A DNA stretch of 64,000 bases from Oxytricha trifallax (lineage: Eukaryota; Ciliophora; Spirotrichea; Sporadotrichida; Oxytrichidae). Positions within the stretch are counted from its first letter, which is position 1. Each line of letters begins with the position of its first letter. The notes under the pieces were generated by a model. That model ran no database searches and had not been told where the DNA came from. It saw nothing but the letters and a program-made list of their open reading frames with translations. Positions 24,401 through 38,978 of the stretch are shown here, piece by piece. Location of the stretch: the NCBI GenBank assembly GCA_000711775.1, contig ARYC01000510.1:62001-126000 (forward strand). The letters run 5' to 3'. A program made the translations under genes and the position numbers.

Positions 24401-24629
24401 GGACACATGTGATGTTGATATTTGCAATGGCAGACCAATGGGCGGTGGTATATATGGATATGTGATGACTGAGTTCTTCCCATACACTCTAGGATGCTGG
24501 GGTCCAGGCCGTAACATCAAAAACAGACTTTTCTTCCCAAGTTGCTCTGTCTTCCCCAGACAATGCCCCAACACTCAAACTTTTTCTAATTTCGCTTCAC
24601 ACCTTGCAGCATTCAGCATGGCTTCACTT
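21450..24629. CDS. YHYH-domain secreted/anchored protein, heavily scrambled with inversions
   Basis: About 19 segments on both strands. Order: 22704-22726(-, ATG at 22726, signal peptide MAKTSMLS-LSVLVVGSLATSA); 22523-22652(-); 23810-23938(-); 23685-23738(-); 22340-22402(-); 22479-22493(-); 23373-23394(-); about 22403-22459(-); 22006-about 22075(-); 24067-24094(-); 21818-21985(-); 23484-23596(-, GVYHYLT); 23273-about 23300(+, MSPCI); about 21460-21501(+); about 23440-23472(-); about 24335-24379(+); 21685-21716(+); 24394-24629(+); 21548-21586(+, TGA). Most joins have pointers of 5-14 bp and keep frame. Diagnostic motifs are VYHYLT, IGLAKDGRIMYGPYR, CNGRPMGGGIYGYV and GCWGPGRN. The C-terminus (ASHLAAFSMASLAALMVALA) looks like a GPI-anchor or membrane tail. 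Three joins (to 22006-22075, 23300 to 21460, and 23440 to 24335) are unresolved. Confidence 0.85.
21548..21586 (+). other. Last MDS of the YHYH gene, displaced 3 kb upstream
   Basis: It begins with pointer ATGGCTTCACTT (21548-21559), identical to 24618-24629 at the end of the large plus-strand segment, and ends at TGA 21584-21586. In the joined frame it supplies the hydrophobic end AALMVALA. Confidence 0.88.
21685..21716 (+). other. 32-bp MDS of the YHYH gene
   Basis: It starts with GGTCCCTATA (also 24370-24379) and ends with AAGTCTGGGA (also 24394-24403). Inserted between those two places it replaces 14 bp of IES and restores the frame (GPYRIDGEVWDTCDVD). Confidence 0.9.
22861..23192 (+). 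mobile_element. tRNA-derived SINE with 15-bp target-site duplication
   Basis: A 332-bp block far more GC-rich than its surroundings. Near its 5' end it has a perfect pol III B-box-like sequence GGTTCGAAACC (22919-22929), with an A-box-like stretch about 40 bp before it, and its 3' end is a (TCTA)n tail (about 23170-23192). It is flanked by a perfect 15-bp direct repeat TATATTATTTCACTT at 22846-22860 and 23193-23207, the mark of LINE-machinery retrotransposition. It lies in noncoding DNA inside the scrambled YHYH locus. It is not a working tRNA gene because the body does not fold as a full cloverleaf and the unit extends 260 bp beyond the T-arm. Confidence 0.82.
24067..24094 (-). other. 28-bp MDS of the YHYH gene
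   Basis: Bounded by TACTTGA (also 21979-21985) and TGTTTGTGGGGTT (also 22006-22018). It bridges two minus-strand segments that lie next to each other 2 kb away, giving the frame FKTNPTNRVTSSNEEIYPM. Confidence 0.87.
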
Positions 24630-24689
24630 TACAACAATAAACCCTATGAATACTCTCTATATAGTTCTTTCATGTAATAAAGGGAGTGC

Positions 24690-25400
24690 TTGACTTAAAT
24701 GAACTTATTACCTATCTTTCTTAAAAACTTAACCTAAAATATATAGAACTCATTAATTACCTATTTATGCTTATTTGTTTGAATCATACTATATAATTGC
24801 AAGCAACAGGATCATTTGCGTTGTCATTTAGATTCACCATGCATTTTAATATATAATTTTATTTATTTACAATAATATTTTTTTGTGAGGAGCAAAGCTT
24901 AATTACTTATGAAATTAGTTTGAAATACATTATTATTGTAAATTTAAATAAAAATCATTGTAATTATAAATTAAATCTTTTTGAATGTCGTTGGATTCCC
25001 CATCGTTTTTTTTATGATGTTAGTGTGGAGTGTTCTTGCTCCACTGAGTAGTTGTATATTATTAATAATATATTGTAAAATTTCATTTTTAGCACAATTT
25101 ATAATAATATTTCATTAATTTACTAACTGAAATCCCTATTTTAGATATATTTTACATTCACGAACAATAAAATCTATACTTTAAACATTCGGAATGAATA
25201 TTAATAAAATTAGATAAAAAAGAAAGATTAATATTATCAAAGTAAAGAAGCAACATAATAATTGAATTTTTTTTGCTTATATAAACTTTTAACATGTTGT
25301 ATCAAATATTCTAGTTTCCAATAAGAGTATTTGAAATGTTATTATGATTATTTCTCTCTGTATTTTATTAAAGAGATATAACTTAGATTTATTCTTAGAA
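24690..25400. other. Intergenic AT-rich DNA, no gene seen
   Basis: Lies between the YHYH locus and the 3' end of the channel gene. I see only AT-rich sequence and homopolymer runs. Confidence 0.6.
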
Positions 25401-25403
25401 GTT

Positions 25404-28400
25404 TCATAAAAAAATGCAATTATATTTAATTTATTAGTTTCTTCTGATTTCAATAGCATGAAATGAATCTTAGCTCTCTATATACTCACCAGTACCCCCT
25501 ATGGAAGCTCTTAGTTTTGCCAAAGGCTTTAATTAATATATTGGACTATAAATCAATTAAACTACAATACTTTAAATGTAATATCTTTTTAATTCAAATT
25601 ATAAGAAAATAGGCTAAGTAACAGCTAGAGATATGTCATCAATTAATCCAAGGTCGTTTTGATTTCTCAGTGATGGTGAAGCAACAACCTGACTTTCTTG
25701 TAACTATTAAGTGTTAACATTTAGTAGTATATTTCCTGAACTAGTCTATTCAAGTTAAGGCTACTCGGTGATCCTCTTCAATCGGTCTGTATCTAAATTA
25801 TCTTCTTCAATGACTGCTTTTCCAGTATTTTGATCAAAATAGAGCTAATCATCAAATTCTCTCTCGATGATCTCGTTCACTTTATCAGTTGGGATTCTTT
25901 AGTTAGGCTGGTATTGAGTTATATAAAATATAAAGTCAGTTAATTTTAATTTATGAATTCCCGAATCATTCCTTGGTGAAGGTTGAACTGGGTCATTAAA
26001 ATTGTTTTGTAAAGGGTCAACATGATCTGTTCTATCAATTAAATTATACTTTGAAGGTTGATTTGAGACATTCACCAAACTTATGCTGAAAAATGCAATT
26101 AGCAATAATAGTTAACAAATATATTTAATCTTTATTTTATTAAAAAGTTTTTATTACCTGATATACAATTGTTTAATATAACATTCAATAAAAATTTTTA
26201 AGCATCTTCTATTTTTATTTATTAATTTTTAATGATAATTCACTCTTATTTATTGATATCTCATTAAAATTGATAGATTTTTTATTGATTGTTAAGTGCC
26301 AAATTGTCTATTTATTTTTGGTTTACTTCCAAATCTGATTGATTCAGACTCATTGAACTGCTTTTCATCGAATTTATATCATAGTTTTTATCTGCATCAA
26401 AAGATGACAGTCTCATATCTTAATTCCTTGGTTCCTCTACATCATTTTAATTTACCTTTTAGGTTTGAGTATCATGTTTAATTTAAATTAGAAATTGTTT
26501 AAATGTTTTAATAAGAAAAGTCCAGATAACTTTCGATTTTAGTCATTTTTCATTGTAAAAGTGAATTCTTTATTCATTATAGGATTTACCTAATTTTCAT
26601 TATCTAATAATAAAAAATGTTTTTATTTAATAATCTGCAATCTATGGGCTTGCAGGTTTCCTCAACATTTTTCTCTTTTGTACAATAAACTTCATGTGTT
26701 TAACTGATTCTAATGCTGCAGCCTAATGAACAGAGGTAAGTTAGCTTACTTGATCACTTTAAATGAGTATCGTTTTTCTGCGCTATTGTATCTTTTGCAC
26801 CTCTTTTACAGCTTGAATATTCTTAGCCTCCTCTTAAAACTTGAGTTTATTGATATCGTGCTCTATCTTTTACTTCATTTCCTTCTACTTTTATTTTATT
26901 GTGTTGGCATCAATTTAGTCTTCTCCTACTAAATCTTAGTATTCTAGCTCTTCCTTTTTAATTTTATCATTCTCTCTTTGTAACTGATCTAATACAACCA
27001 ATCTCAAAGCTAGGCCTTCCAGAACATCCAAGAACATATAGTCTGAGAAGTTATTGTATATCGGTAAGTCGAGGTTTGCCACAAATTTATCTTATTGATA
27101 AGTACGTTCCCTCATTTTTTCATCCCATCCAAGTGGCTTCCCTAATTCTAACAGAAATTCTTTGAGTTATGATATTTTGATAAAAGTAGTTGCAGTGGGA
27201 TCAAATTTAGACCAAGCATTTCTGAAATTATCCAGACATTCTTAATTGAAAAGCTTAGATTCCTTTTGTTAAGTGTCCTCATATCCTTGCAAAATGATGG
27301 CGATAAATAGGTTTAGAAAGATCAAATTAACAAGGAGGATATAGCTGTAATAAAAGATGTAGCCTACAGGTCCTTATCCGCAACCTATTGGTATATAATT
27401 ATTTTTCACATAATCCATATATGAAGGGTTTTCGATGCATTAGTAGTCTATTGATCTTGATCTGATAGTTGCTGCCATTACTTAATCCCAAGCATCACCA
27501 GTAGAAATTGAGAACAAAGTAATGAAAGCATTAGGAAAAGTTTCATAATTAAGGTTATCTGTAAGTAAACCATTCCTCATGACATCCCCAAATAAAATCA
27601 CTCCAACTATAGAGTAGAGATATAGTAGTAAAAGTAAGAGTCCACCCACGTTTGCAAGAGCAGGTATTGTGAAAATAAAAGCATTAAACACAATTTTAAG
27701 AGTTCTCGCTCTCTTGACTATTCTAAATACCCTTGTAATCCTAAAAGCTCTAATTATAGTGGTGGCTCCTCCAAGCTTAACCGAAGAGAAGGCAGTGATT
27801 AAAACACTTAATATAGAACCAATTACAACTACAAAATCGAAGATATTCCAATTATCCTCAAAGTATCCTTTATCCAATGCAATTATTTTTATGACAGCTT
27901 CCATAGTAAATATTAGGGTGAATACATAGTTTAATATGTCAGTAGCTTGAGATATTTGCTAAGGTTAGTTATAGTACTTTAGCATCAAAACAAAAGTGTT
28001 CAAGAGAATGCAAATGAAAATAAATTAGTTGAACCAATTTCTCTCTTATAATGAAAAGAAAAATTTTCTAAATCTATTTGGGGGCTTATTATGAACTTTA
28101 ATTGGTTTAGCTTTAAAAGTAATAATCATAGTAAACTATATACACAAATTAATGAAAAATTCTGCATTTTTACTTTAAATTTATCAATCCATTACTTTTG
28201 ACTATCTGTGAGTAAATTATTTCCTCCAATGTTATCTTTCTCTCTGTTAAATGTACTGATTACAACACCAACGAATAAATTAAGCATAAAGAACGACCCA
28301 ACAATTATAAAAACAATAAAGTAAACTATCCAGTACATGTTATACTCGAACCTTTGAATGTTATCAATTTCAGTCGATTAAATGCTAAAATACATTATAT

Positions 28401-31400
28401 CTGACCATCCAGAAGTGGTTGACATTTGAAAAAGTGACTTCATGGCTTCCAGAATATTATCGAAGGACCAAGGTTTATTTTTCCAAATACCACCTGCATC
28501 CAAACAAGACCACTTATTTAGTACGCTATATTATAGATCAGGTAATACGCTTTCCATTTCGCAGTAATAGAATTTCCCCTTAAAGAAATTAACTGCTATG
28601 ATTCCAAAGATTAAAAAGAACAAAAGCATGATTATTGAGACATTAGCAATCTAAGGTATAGCTTAAACAAGTGCTTTTACAGCTAATTTTAGACCTTCAT
28701 TTTTACTGACAAGCTTGATACCTCTAACTACTCTAAGCATCTTGAAAGTTTTAAAGCTGCTTGAGAGAGGAGTTAAGGAAATAATTGAGAAGATGATTAT
28801 AGAAAAATCAACTAAATTCCAAGAATTTCTCATGTAGCTTTAAGGGCCATTTCTTAACAAGCCAAAAGCCACTATTTTCAAGACACACTCTAGGCAAAAG
28901 ATTATAGTTGTTAAAATATCTAAGATAACTAAAAAAAATGTTTTAAAATGAATTAGTATTTTAAACTAATGACTGCTAATATTAAGAATTTGGATCATTT
29001 AAAGGTCGTTCCATGGCTAGCTAAACTCCTGATACTATGATTACTATAATAATGAAGATATCATATTTAATACAAAATTATTGTATTGTAAAAATATAAC
29101 TAAACGTTTCTAATTAAATATCAAATTTAGTATTCGTGACTAGTTTGAATATGAATTGCCTAAGTCTATTTTATTGAGTAAATATATTTAAGGAGATGCC
29201 AACAGGACCATTTTCTATGCTATTTGTGTTTAAAAATTGATTTTATTTTCTTCTCTTGATTGGAGACATCCCATTTTAACTTTGCTCAAGTAAATTCTTA
29301 GAAGATTGCATTGACTCAATTTAAAAATAAAGATTATAATAATCATCTTGAGCTTTGGCTTAAAATAAGTTGGTACTTGAATTTTTAAAACTTCTCATTG
29401 TAAAAGCTAGACTTTCGTCTAATTACATAAAAAACATATTGATAAATAAATTTCTGTTTATTCTATCTCTTTCTACATTTATTCCAGCATAATTCTGATT
29501 TCTATACTATAAACTACCATCTTGTAAGTTTTTGCTCATCTTTGTCTTTATAGCTTTCAAGCTTGTCCTTAATATCTTTTTAAATTACATTGAATAAATA
29601 TTCTGCAATTTGAACCTTATAAATCAATTTAATATCTTGGTTCAGAGATTCTTCATCGAAGTTTTCAAGTAAAATAGCCAAGAATAAGTTAAGCATAATT
29701 TTCTATCCAAAAATAATCAGACTGATGAAAAATAGAATTGAAACTGTGCTTCCTACTGTTCTATAGCAATCATAGAATATCGCAGCCCATCCATCATTAG
29801 TCAGAATTATAAATACTGTAGTGAACGAATTAATAAGGTTATCGAAGTTAGTATTTGTAGAATGCCCATTCTCTAAGTCATACACACCATCCTTGTTAAA
29901 TTTTATCCTATTAGCAAATATTTCCAAAGCCAGTAAGGAGTAAATGAACATAAACAGAAACAGTAAAATTGAAAAAGTGCTGACATCTTTTAGCGTTCTT
30001 ATCATAGTTTTTAGTAAATTTTAGAATTTTTTCCAAGATTTAGCCAACTTAAATATTCTAATCAATCGAAAAGCTCTTAAGGCAGTTATAGCTCCATTAC
30101 TAGTTGTGTTTACAGTTTGTGACACTAGAAAATCTACCATACTTGAGACCACAACTACACAGTCAAATAAACTAAAATCTTTAAAAATTAAAGATAAATT
30201 ACAGTTATTCTAGGTTTATATTGAAGGGGTCTTGGAGATAGTATTTGAGTGACAATCCTATAATTTTAATTATCATTTCAGCCACAAATAAGAATGAGAA
30301 GAGTGTGTTAACAGCATCCATTACATCTGATTCATGCAGGTCTAAAGGATACCTGTCTAATGATAGATCAACTGTATTTGCTATAATGAGTATCGATATG
30401 AATCCATTAAAATTCTTGTGCATAGTTATCTTGTAGAATATACCATAGAGTTTAAAAACTATATATTATGAAAAATTAAGAATTTGTTCTTTGACGCTCT
30501 ATGCTATATATTGATTTCTTTCAGGGACTTTGTAACTTTCGAGTTATTTTTGGAGAGTCTAAGACTTAATTTTTATTGGACTAGAGTTCTTAGGTTTGTG
30601 TGTTTATTCACTTCTTAATCTTTATTTTGAATGTTTTGCTTCGCTTCTTTCAAAAATATAGTTAACATAAGATAATTAATGTGTCAACACTTGATTGAAG
30701 TATTGCTAAATAAATATAATTAAAAATTATTAATCGATAATATATGAATTAATTTCATAAAAATTAAAAATTATTATAATTATATTCGCAAGATTGAATA
30801 GAAAAGACTTGTCTCCTGTTTCTTGTAAGTTTTAAGACCCACAGTTTCAATAAATTATTAAAATATAATGCAGTAATTATGTAAAATTAATGACTAGTTT
30901 TGTGCAATACATCCCTGACTTTAGCTTAATTTTAATATTTTTATACAGCTAATTCATATATTTCTATCTATAATTAACTTATTATCTTAAATCAGTAAGT
31001 AAATTATCCATTTCAGAAATTTCAAAACCATTAACAAATAATAAATAAAATTCCAATTTAATCGAATACTCGCAATATTACTCTTGACTGTTATATTCTT
31101 CTTATTTCTTGCCTACAAGTTTACTCATTGCAGATAAAAACTTGTTCTGCGCTTCAGGATCAATTACCTACTCTTTTTCTTTCTACAATCTAATTAATTT
31201 TGAGAGTGTCATTTGGTCATTGACTTTTATGGCATTATTTTTCAATATATTTCTATCTGCCATGATATCATCTACTTCCTTCTCTGTGTATTAGATCGAG
31301 CTTTGCTTTTTTACGAATAAATTTGGATTCAATAAAGCGGATTAAGGTTCATTTTAGCGCTATTTTGGCTCTTTTAACTTTTACTCTGATCTCATGGATC

Positions 31401-34400
31401 TTAGACTCTCATCTGTGAAATCGCTGTCTTATTTTAAACAAAATTAGCATATAAACTATATACTCTATAAAATTATTCCTCGTTTTGTTCTTAAATTGTG
31501 GCAACATTATTCTTAATAGTATTTTTTTGTTCCTCCTCTCCCTCTTCAATTTTAATCTGTGAAACATGCTTGAATAACTTATTAAGGTTTTAATGTATAT
31601 TATTGTTATCGAGTGATTTCTAGTGAGTAGTTTCTGACTTAAGAAATGCAATTTTCTTAATTACTGTCTTCTGCATGTTTTTCTTTTTTAGAAAACTGAA
31701 GTCTGCACTTCTCTCTTAAATTTTAAATATTAAATTATATATAAATTGGGGATTTATCCTAGTCTAAATTACTTTCATTTAAAAGAAGAGCACTTGACTA
31801 AGAATCATTTTCAAGAGGGGCAATATTAGAATAGAACTAATAAATTTAATATTGAAGTTCAAGTTTTTGTTAGATTTTCTTTTTTCTTCTTATATAGGTT
31901 ATGGAGTTGCAGTGGGAATTATCTGTAGTGGATGATCATTCTATAAATCTATGTATTTTGATTTGCTATTAATATTAAAAATAAGTGGGATAGATAGGGA
32001 ATGAAACAATTAATTTTATAAATAACTTCAAATGTATTTTTTAAACGAATAACTTGGTAGTAGTAAATTTAAAAAAAAAAACATTTAGTGAGTAAATTAG
32101 AAAAAATAAGACTAATTATTTTAAAAAGCATTTGTATTTTTTTGATAAAGTTTTTTCTGTATAATCAAGTGTAAAATAATGCATGATTATATAAAAAGAA
32201 TTTTTTTATAGTTCCTAATTATATCATAATTTTTATACTTAGTCAAAAATTTTCTCAAATGTAACTATAAATAAAAATATTGCTGGACTTTGATAGATCT
32301 TCTACATCATTTGAAACATCTTCCTCAATTTATTCTTTATCAGGTTCTATTTCTAAATATGATAAAATTTCTTATTCCAACTCAGCTCTCTATATCTTTA
32401 TGAAAGCTTAAATAATAACTGCCAAAATCAGGTTCATCAGAAAGAAGGAAGCTACTATTACTAGTACTGCAAATAATGAATTTTATGCGGAAATTATAAG
32501 AATTATAAATATTTTTTTAAATAGACATTAATCTTTAAGCATCTTCTATAAAAAAAATTGCTAATGTTAAATCAAATATTTTAAAAAATGATAAAAATAA
32601 ATTTAGAGATGATATTTTATAAAATAAAGTTAATAATTTTTATTGAATTTATTTATATAAATTAATTATTAGTGACTTCATATCATAAATAGCTATAAAT
32701 TTATTAATTTCTATTAATTTATATATTTTTTACAACAATTTTCATGTTAACCAATAATATGCAATATAATGCAGCTAAAAAGGGTATTTCAGAGTCCATT
32801 AAATTTAGCATGATAGGAGTCCACCCATCAGTAGTTACGATTTAAAAGACTGTAAGCAGAGATGATCCAAGGTTATCGAATGTTGTAATTCCATAGTTAT
32901 TATTTACGTTTTTATCTAAGTTTTCATACATTAAGTCAATGTTAAAATCTTAAGGATTTCCGCAGTAATACTCTGAGGGGCAAGCAAAGTTTCCAGATCC
33001 AGATTAAGTGCATACTCTTGTCAGAGATTCAACTTACTTCCATTCATTCGGGGACTCAGGATGATTTTAATATCTGCATCTATTGTATAATACTCCATTG
33101 TATTAGTGTACACCCAGTATAGCAAAAAGGAGAAAGATAAAAGCGAGAAAAATAGCAACATTAAAGAAATCCGGCAAAGATTGAATCAGTGCACCTACTA
33201 ACTTTTTCATGCCTAAAATTGTTTTATAAACTAAATTATTCATACTTGGAATGGCGTTGATACTCCTCAATGGTCTAAGGACTCTCAAAACTCTTAAACT
33301 CTTTAATTTTATCGAACCACCACTGATTTCAACTAAACTAAAATAGAAGTTATTTAGTTAAGCTTAAATTACCCAGTTATAACCACAGCAAAGTCTACAA
33401 CATTCCAACCATCTCTTAAATAGGAGTTTTTCCCTACAAAGAAGCCTAGGCCTATTATTTTCAAAACGCATTCTGCCGTGAACAAATATAATAAATTTTA
33501 AGTAAAGTTTTAAAAATTATTAAAATTATATGTCAATACAACTCCTAGTTATTCAAGGATATTATTATATTAAGTTATAGAATATAAACTCAATTCTTAT
33601 AAGAATTTGTTAAAAATTTATTGCTATTCTAGAATTTAAAAGAGTAGTTAGATAATAAAAATAATTTCATGTTTTTTCAAACATCAACCATTAATAAATT
33701 TCATAATCTAATACAATCAAATTTAAATAAATATTAGAGAGCTTCTCCATTCATAGGAATAATATACATTTATCTTTTTTTATATATAAATGTTTTAAAA
33801 TTTAAATTTTCTTTAAATTGTAAGTACTTTATAATCAAAAGATTTGAAATTTATCAAATTATCTACTCTAAAAATTTAACAATTTATGATTTATAATTAG
33901 CTTTTAAACAATTTAACATTTAAAATTGTATCGCTATCATAAACATTTTTCTTGAAATTATAAAACAAAACTGTTGATTTTTTTTTAAAATAAAAAATAA
34001 TCTAGTATTTCTTTTAAGACTTATTCAAAGAACTTAAAGTTATTTATTTTATCAAAAGAATATTCTTAATTAGGCCATTTCATATTATGAAAAATATCCC
34101 ATCATGTTAATCTTGAGATTTATGGTATTAAATCTCTGTCACTATAGTCAAACATAGCCAGGGCAAGAGAATTTCATGGGGAAACACTTAAGATAAAATA
34201 TTTACTTTGCAAAATAATTTGTTGAAACTATACCCTTTAGAATTAATCAAAATCAATGATAGTATGAAGTATTCAAACGCCCTATAAATTAAAATTATTT
34301 GATTTTACACTGACTTACTTGTGTTCTAAAATCTTCAAAACCAGTCTTCTTAGTGGATTTTTTAATGAAAAAATATAGAGAGACCTCTTATCATACATTT

Positions 34401-35439
34401 ATTGAAATAAATAGAAATTTATTAAATTTTAATGATATAAAATAATACACTTTCTTGGATTATTTTATAGAAGCAATTGTACCATTAAGTCTCTAATTCT
34501 TTTATGATTTAAATTCTTTTTAAATGTTAGAATTTTATTAGTCTTAATTTTATCTTTTTTATATAGTTTTGGTCTGCTTTATATTTTACTTGTTATTGCT
34601 ACTCTCATCTTTTAAAAATATGAAAAAACTTCTTATGAGCTGCTGTTTTAGCTATTTACTTTAAATTAATGTTATGCATTGATTTAATTTATAAAATTAA
34701 CAAATACTTTTTGTTTTAAGAAACAATCATTTTTTATGATTCTTTTTCGATTTAAATGCTAAAATTGAGTTGTGAGCATAATCTTTGTCAAATTCCTGTT
34801 TAGTTTAAGGGGTGCTTTGTGAAGTTTAATTTGAATTTTTACTCTTTTTTGGAGATTATTTGAATTTTCAGAAATCTGGTTAAAGTTAACTATTATCCTA
34901 TATCTCTTCTATAGAGTCATTACTTTATTTCGATTTTTTGTCTGTTAATAAAACATTAAACTTATATTTAATTTAAGTTTTAGCATTCTGAATGTCGGAT
35001 TTCAGAATATTTTATTAGTAATTCTCGTCTAACTAATTTATTGACTCAATCTTATTTGGATCCTAATCAGACCCAAATTTTTACAGATGATGAACTTTAA
35101 AATCATTATAAATTTATAATTATAATTTATAAAAACTGCTATCCCATAACTCTTCTCTTAAGAAGAAGTATGCTTCTCCCATTCTTTTTTAGCTTTCTCA
35201 AGTTTTAATCTCTATATAGCAATTCATTGAGAAATATTAAAAATATAAAATATTTTATTTCAAATTTTCATTTAAACCTATTAAAAATTCAATTAGAGGA
35301 TTTTTTATTATTTAAATAAAAGAAATAGGGTAATTACCTTTTTATCTTGTTCCTCCTGCCGATTTTAAATGATCTTCTATTAATCCTTTAGATTATTGTT
35401 AATATTTCTAACACCTGAATTGATTCCAGCTGAGAACAT
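25404..35439 (-). CDS. Four-domain voltage-gated cation channel alpha subunit
   Basis: The start ATG is at 35439-35437 ([20 protein letters not shown]) and the probable stop is TGA at 25406-25404. Domains run collinearly on this strand: I about 34200-32300, II about 30430-29650, III about 28950-28150, IV about 28130-27300. Arg-rich S4 helices are visible (domain [53 protein letters not shown]). Pore motifs are [27 protein letters not shown] and STGDAWDQ. After domain IV comes the EF-hand-like region typical of Cav/Nav channels ([20 protein letters not shown]), then a Gln/Lys-rich coiled coil and a long Ser/Asn-rich tail. IESs interrupt it throughout. By homology it conducts Ca2+ or Na+ in the surface/ciliary membrane. 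The filter residues D/D/S/D differ from both the usual EEEE and DEKA. Confidence 0.9.
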
Positions 35440-35712
35440 ATTTATTATATTAATTTAAATTCATCATTTATCAAACACATTTAGGCATTAATACCCATTG
35501 ATAGATTATTATATTTCTAGAGTTAATACTTAATCTGTTTTTTTTTTTATAAATCCTAATCGGTTTATTATTAACAATAGAATAAGTTATATTGATAAAT
35601 ATAAAGTGAGAGTGATATTGCCTTAATTTAGAAGAGATAGTATCGAAGAATAAAGTGAAAATAGTAAAATTGTGCGCAATATTATAATAGATTAATAAAA
35701 GTATTCCCGCAA
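35440..35712. promoter_or_regulatory. Short divergent intergenic region
   Basis: 273 bp separate the divergent start codons of the channel (-) and MCM5 (+). It is AT-rich without a motif I can name. It must hold the 5' flanks of both genes, although in the macronucleus they probably lie on different nanochromosomes. Confidence 0.5.
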
Positions 35713-38534
<2,822 letters not shown>

Positions 38535-38539
38535 TTAGA

Positions 38540-38975
38540 GAAAGCGTTGAATAAAATATATCGAGTTTTAAGTATATGATTAAGTTATTTGTTTTAATAT
38601 TTTGAGCATTAATTAAGTTTTCAGTATAAATAATGAAAACCTAAATATAATTTTTTTTGCTTAATATAATCATATTTAATTTAATTGAGAACTACAAATT
38701 AACGAGAAATTTATCAGACTTTCACTTTCTTTTTTTAATGAATTTTATTATTGATGAGTAATCATAAAGCAAAATATTATGTAAGAGAGAATGAGTATCT
38801 TTAAAATTTTGTTAGGGCTAAAGAATATAGCCATTTTTTATCTAGAAAAGAATAATTTTACAAGACTTATGCTCGTTCACTTATTAATAAAAAATAAAAT
38901 ATACATTAATTTCAAGATTTTTCAAGAGAATAAATATAAAAGCATTATGGTTTTAAATTGGCAATTAAATGTCTA
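38540..38975. other. AT-rich intergenic DNA between convergent genes
   Basis: Separates the 3' ends of MCM5 and the next minus-strand gene. No coding or repeat structure recognised. Confidence 0.6.
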
Positions 38976-38978
38976 TAT

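Noticed and set aside
24362..24574. Minus-strand open frame opposite the YHYH segment
   Set aside because: The plus strand carries conserved YHYH motifs joined by exact pointers; the minus frame is a shadow.
25404..35439. Many TAA/TAG codons that would make the channel and other genes pseudogenes under the standard code
   Set aside because: All genes in the window share the pattern and end in TGA, which is the reassigned code of spirotrich ciliates.
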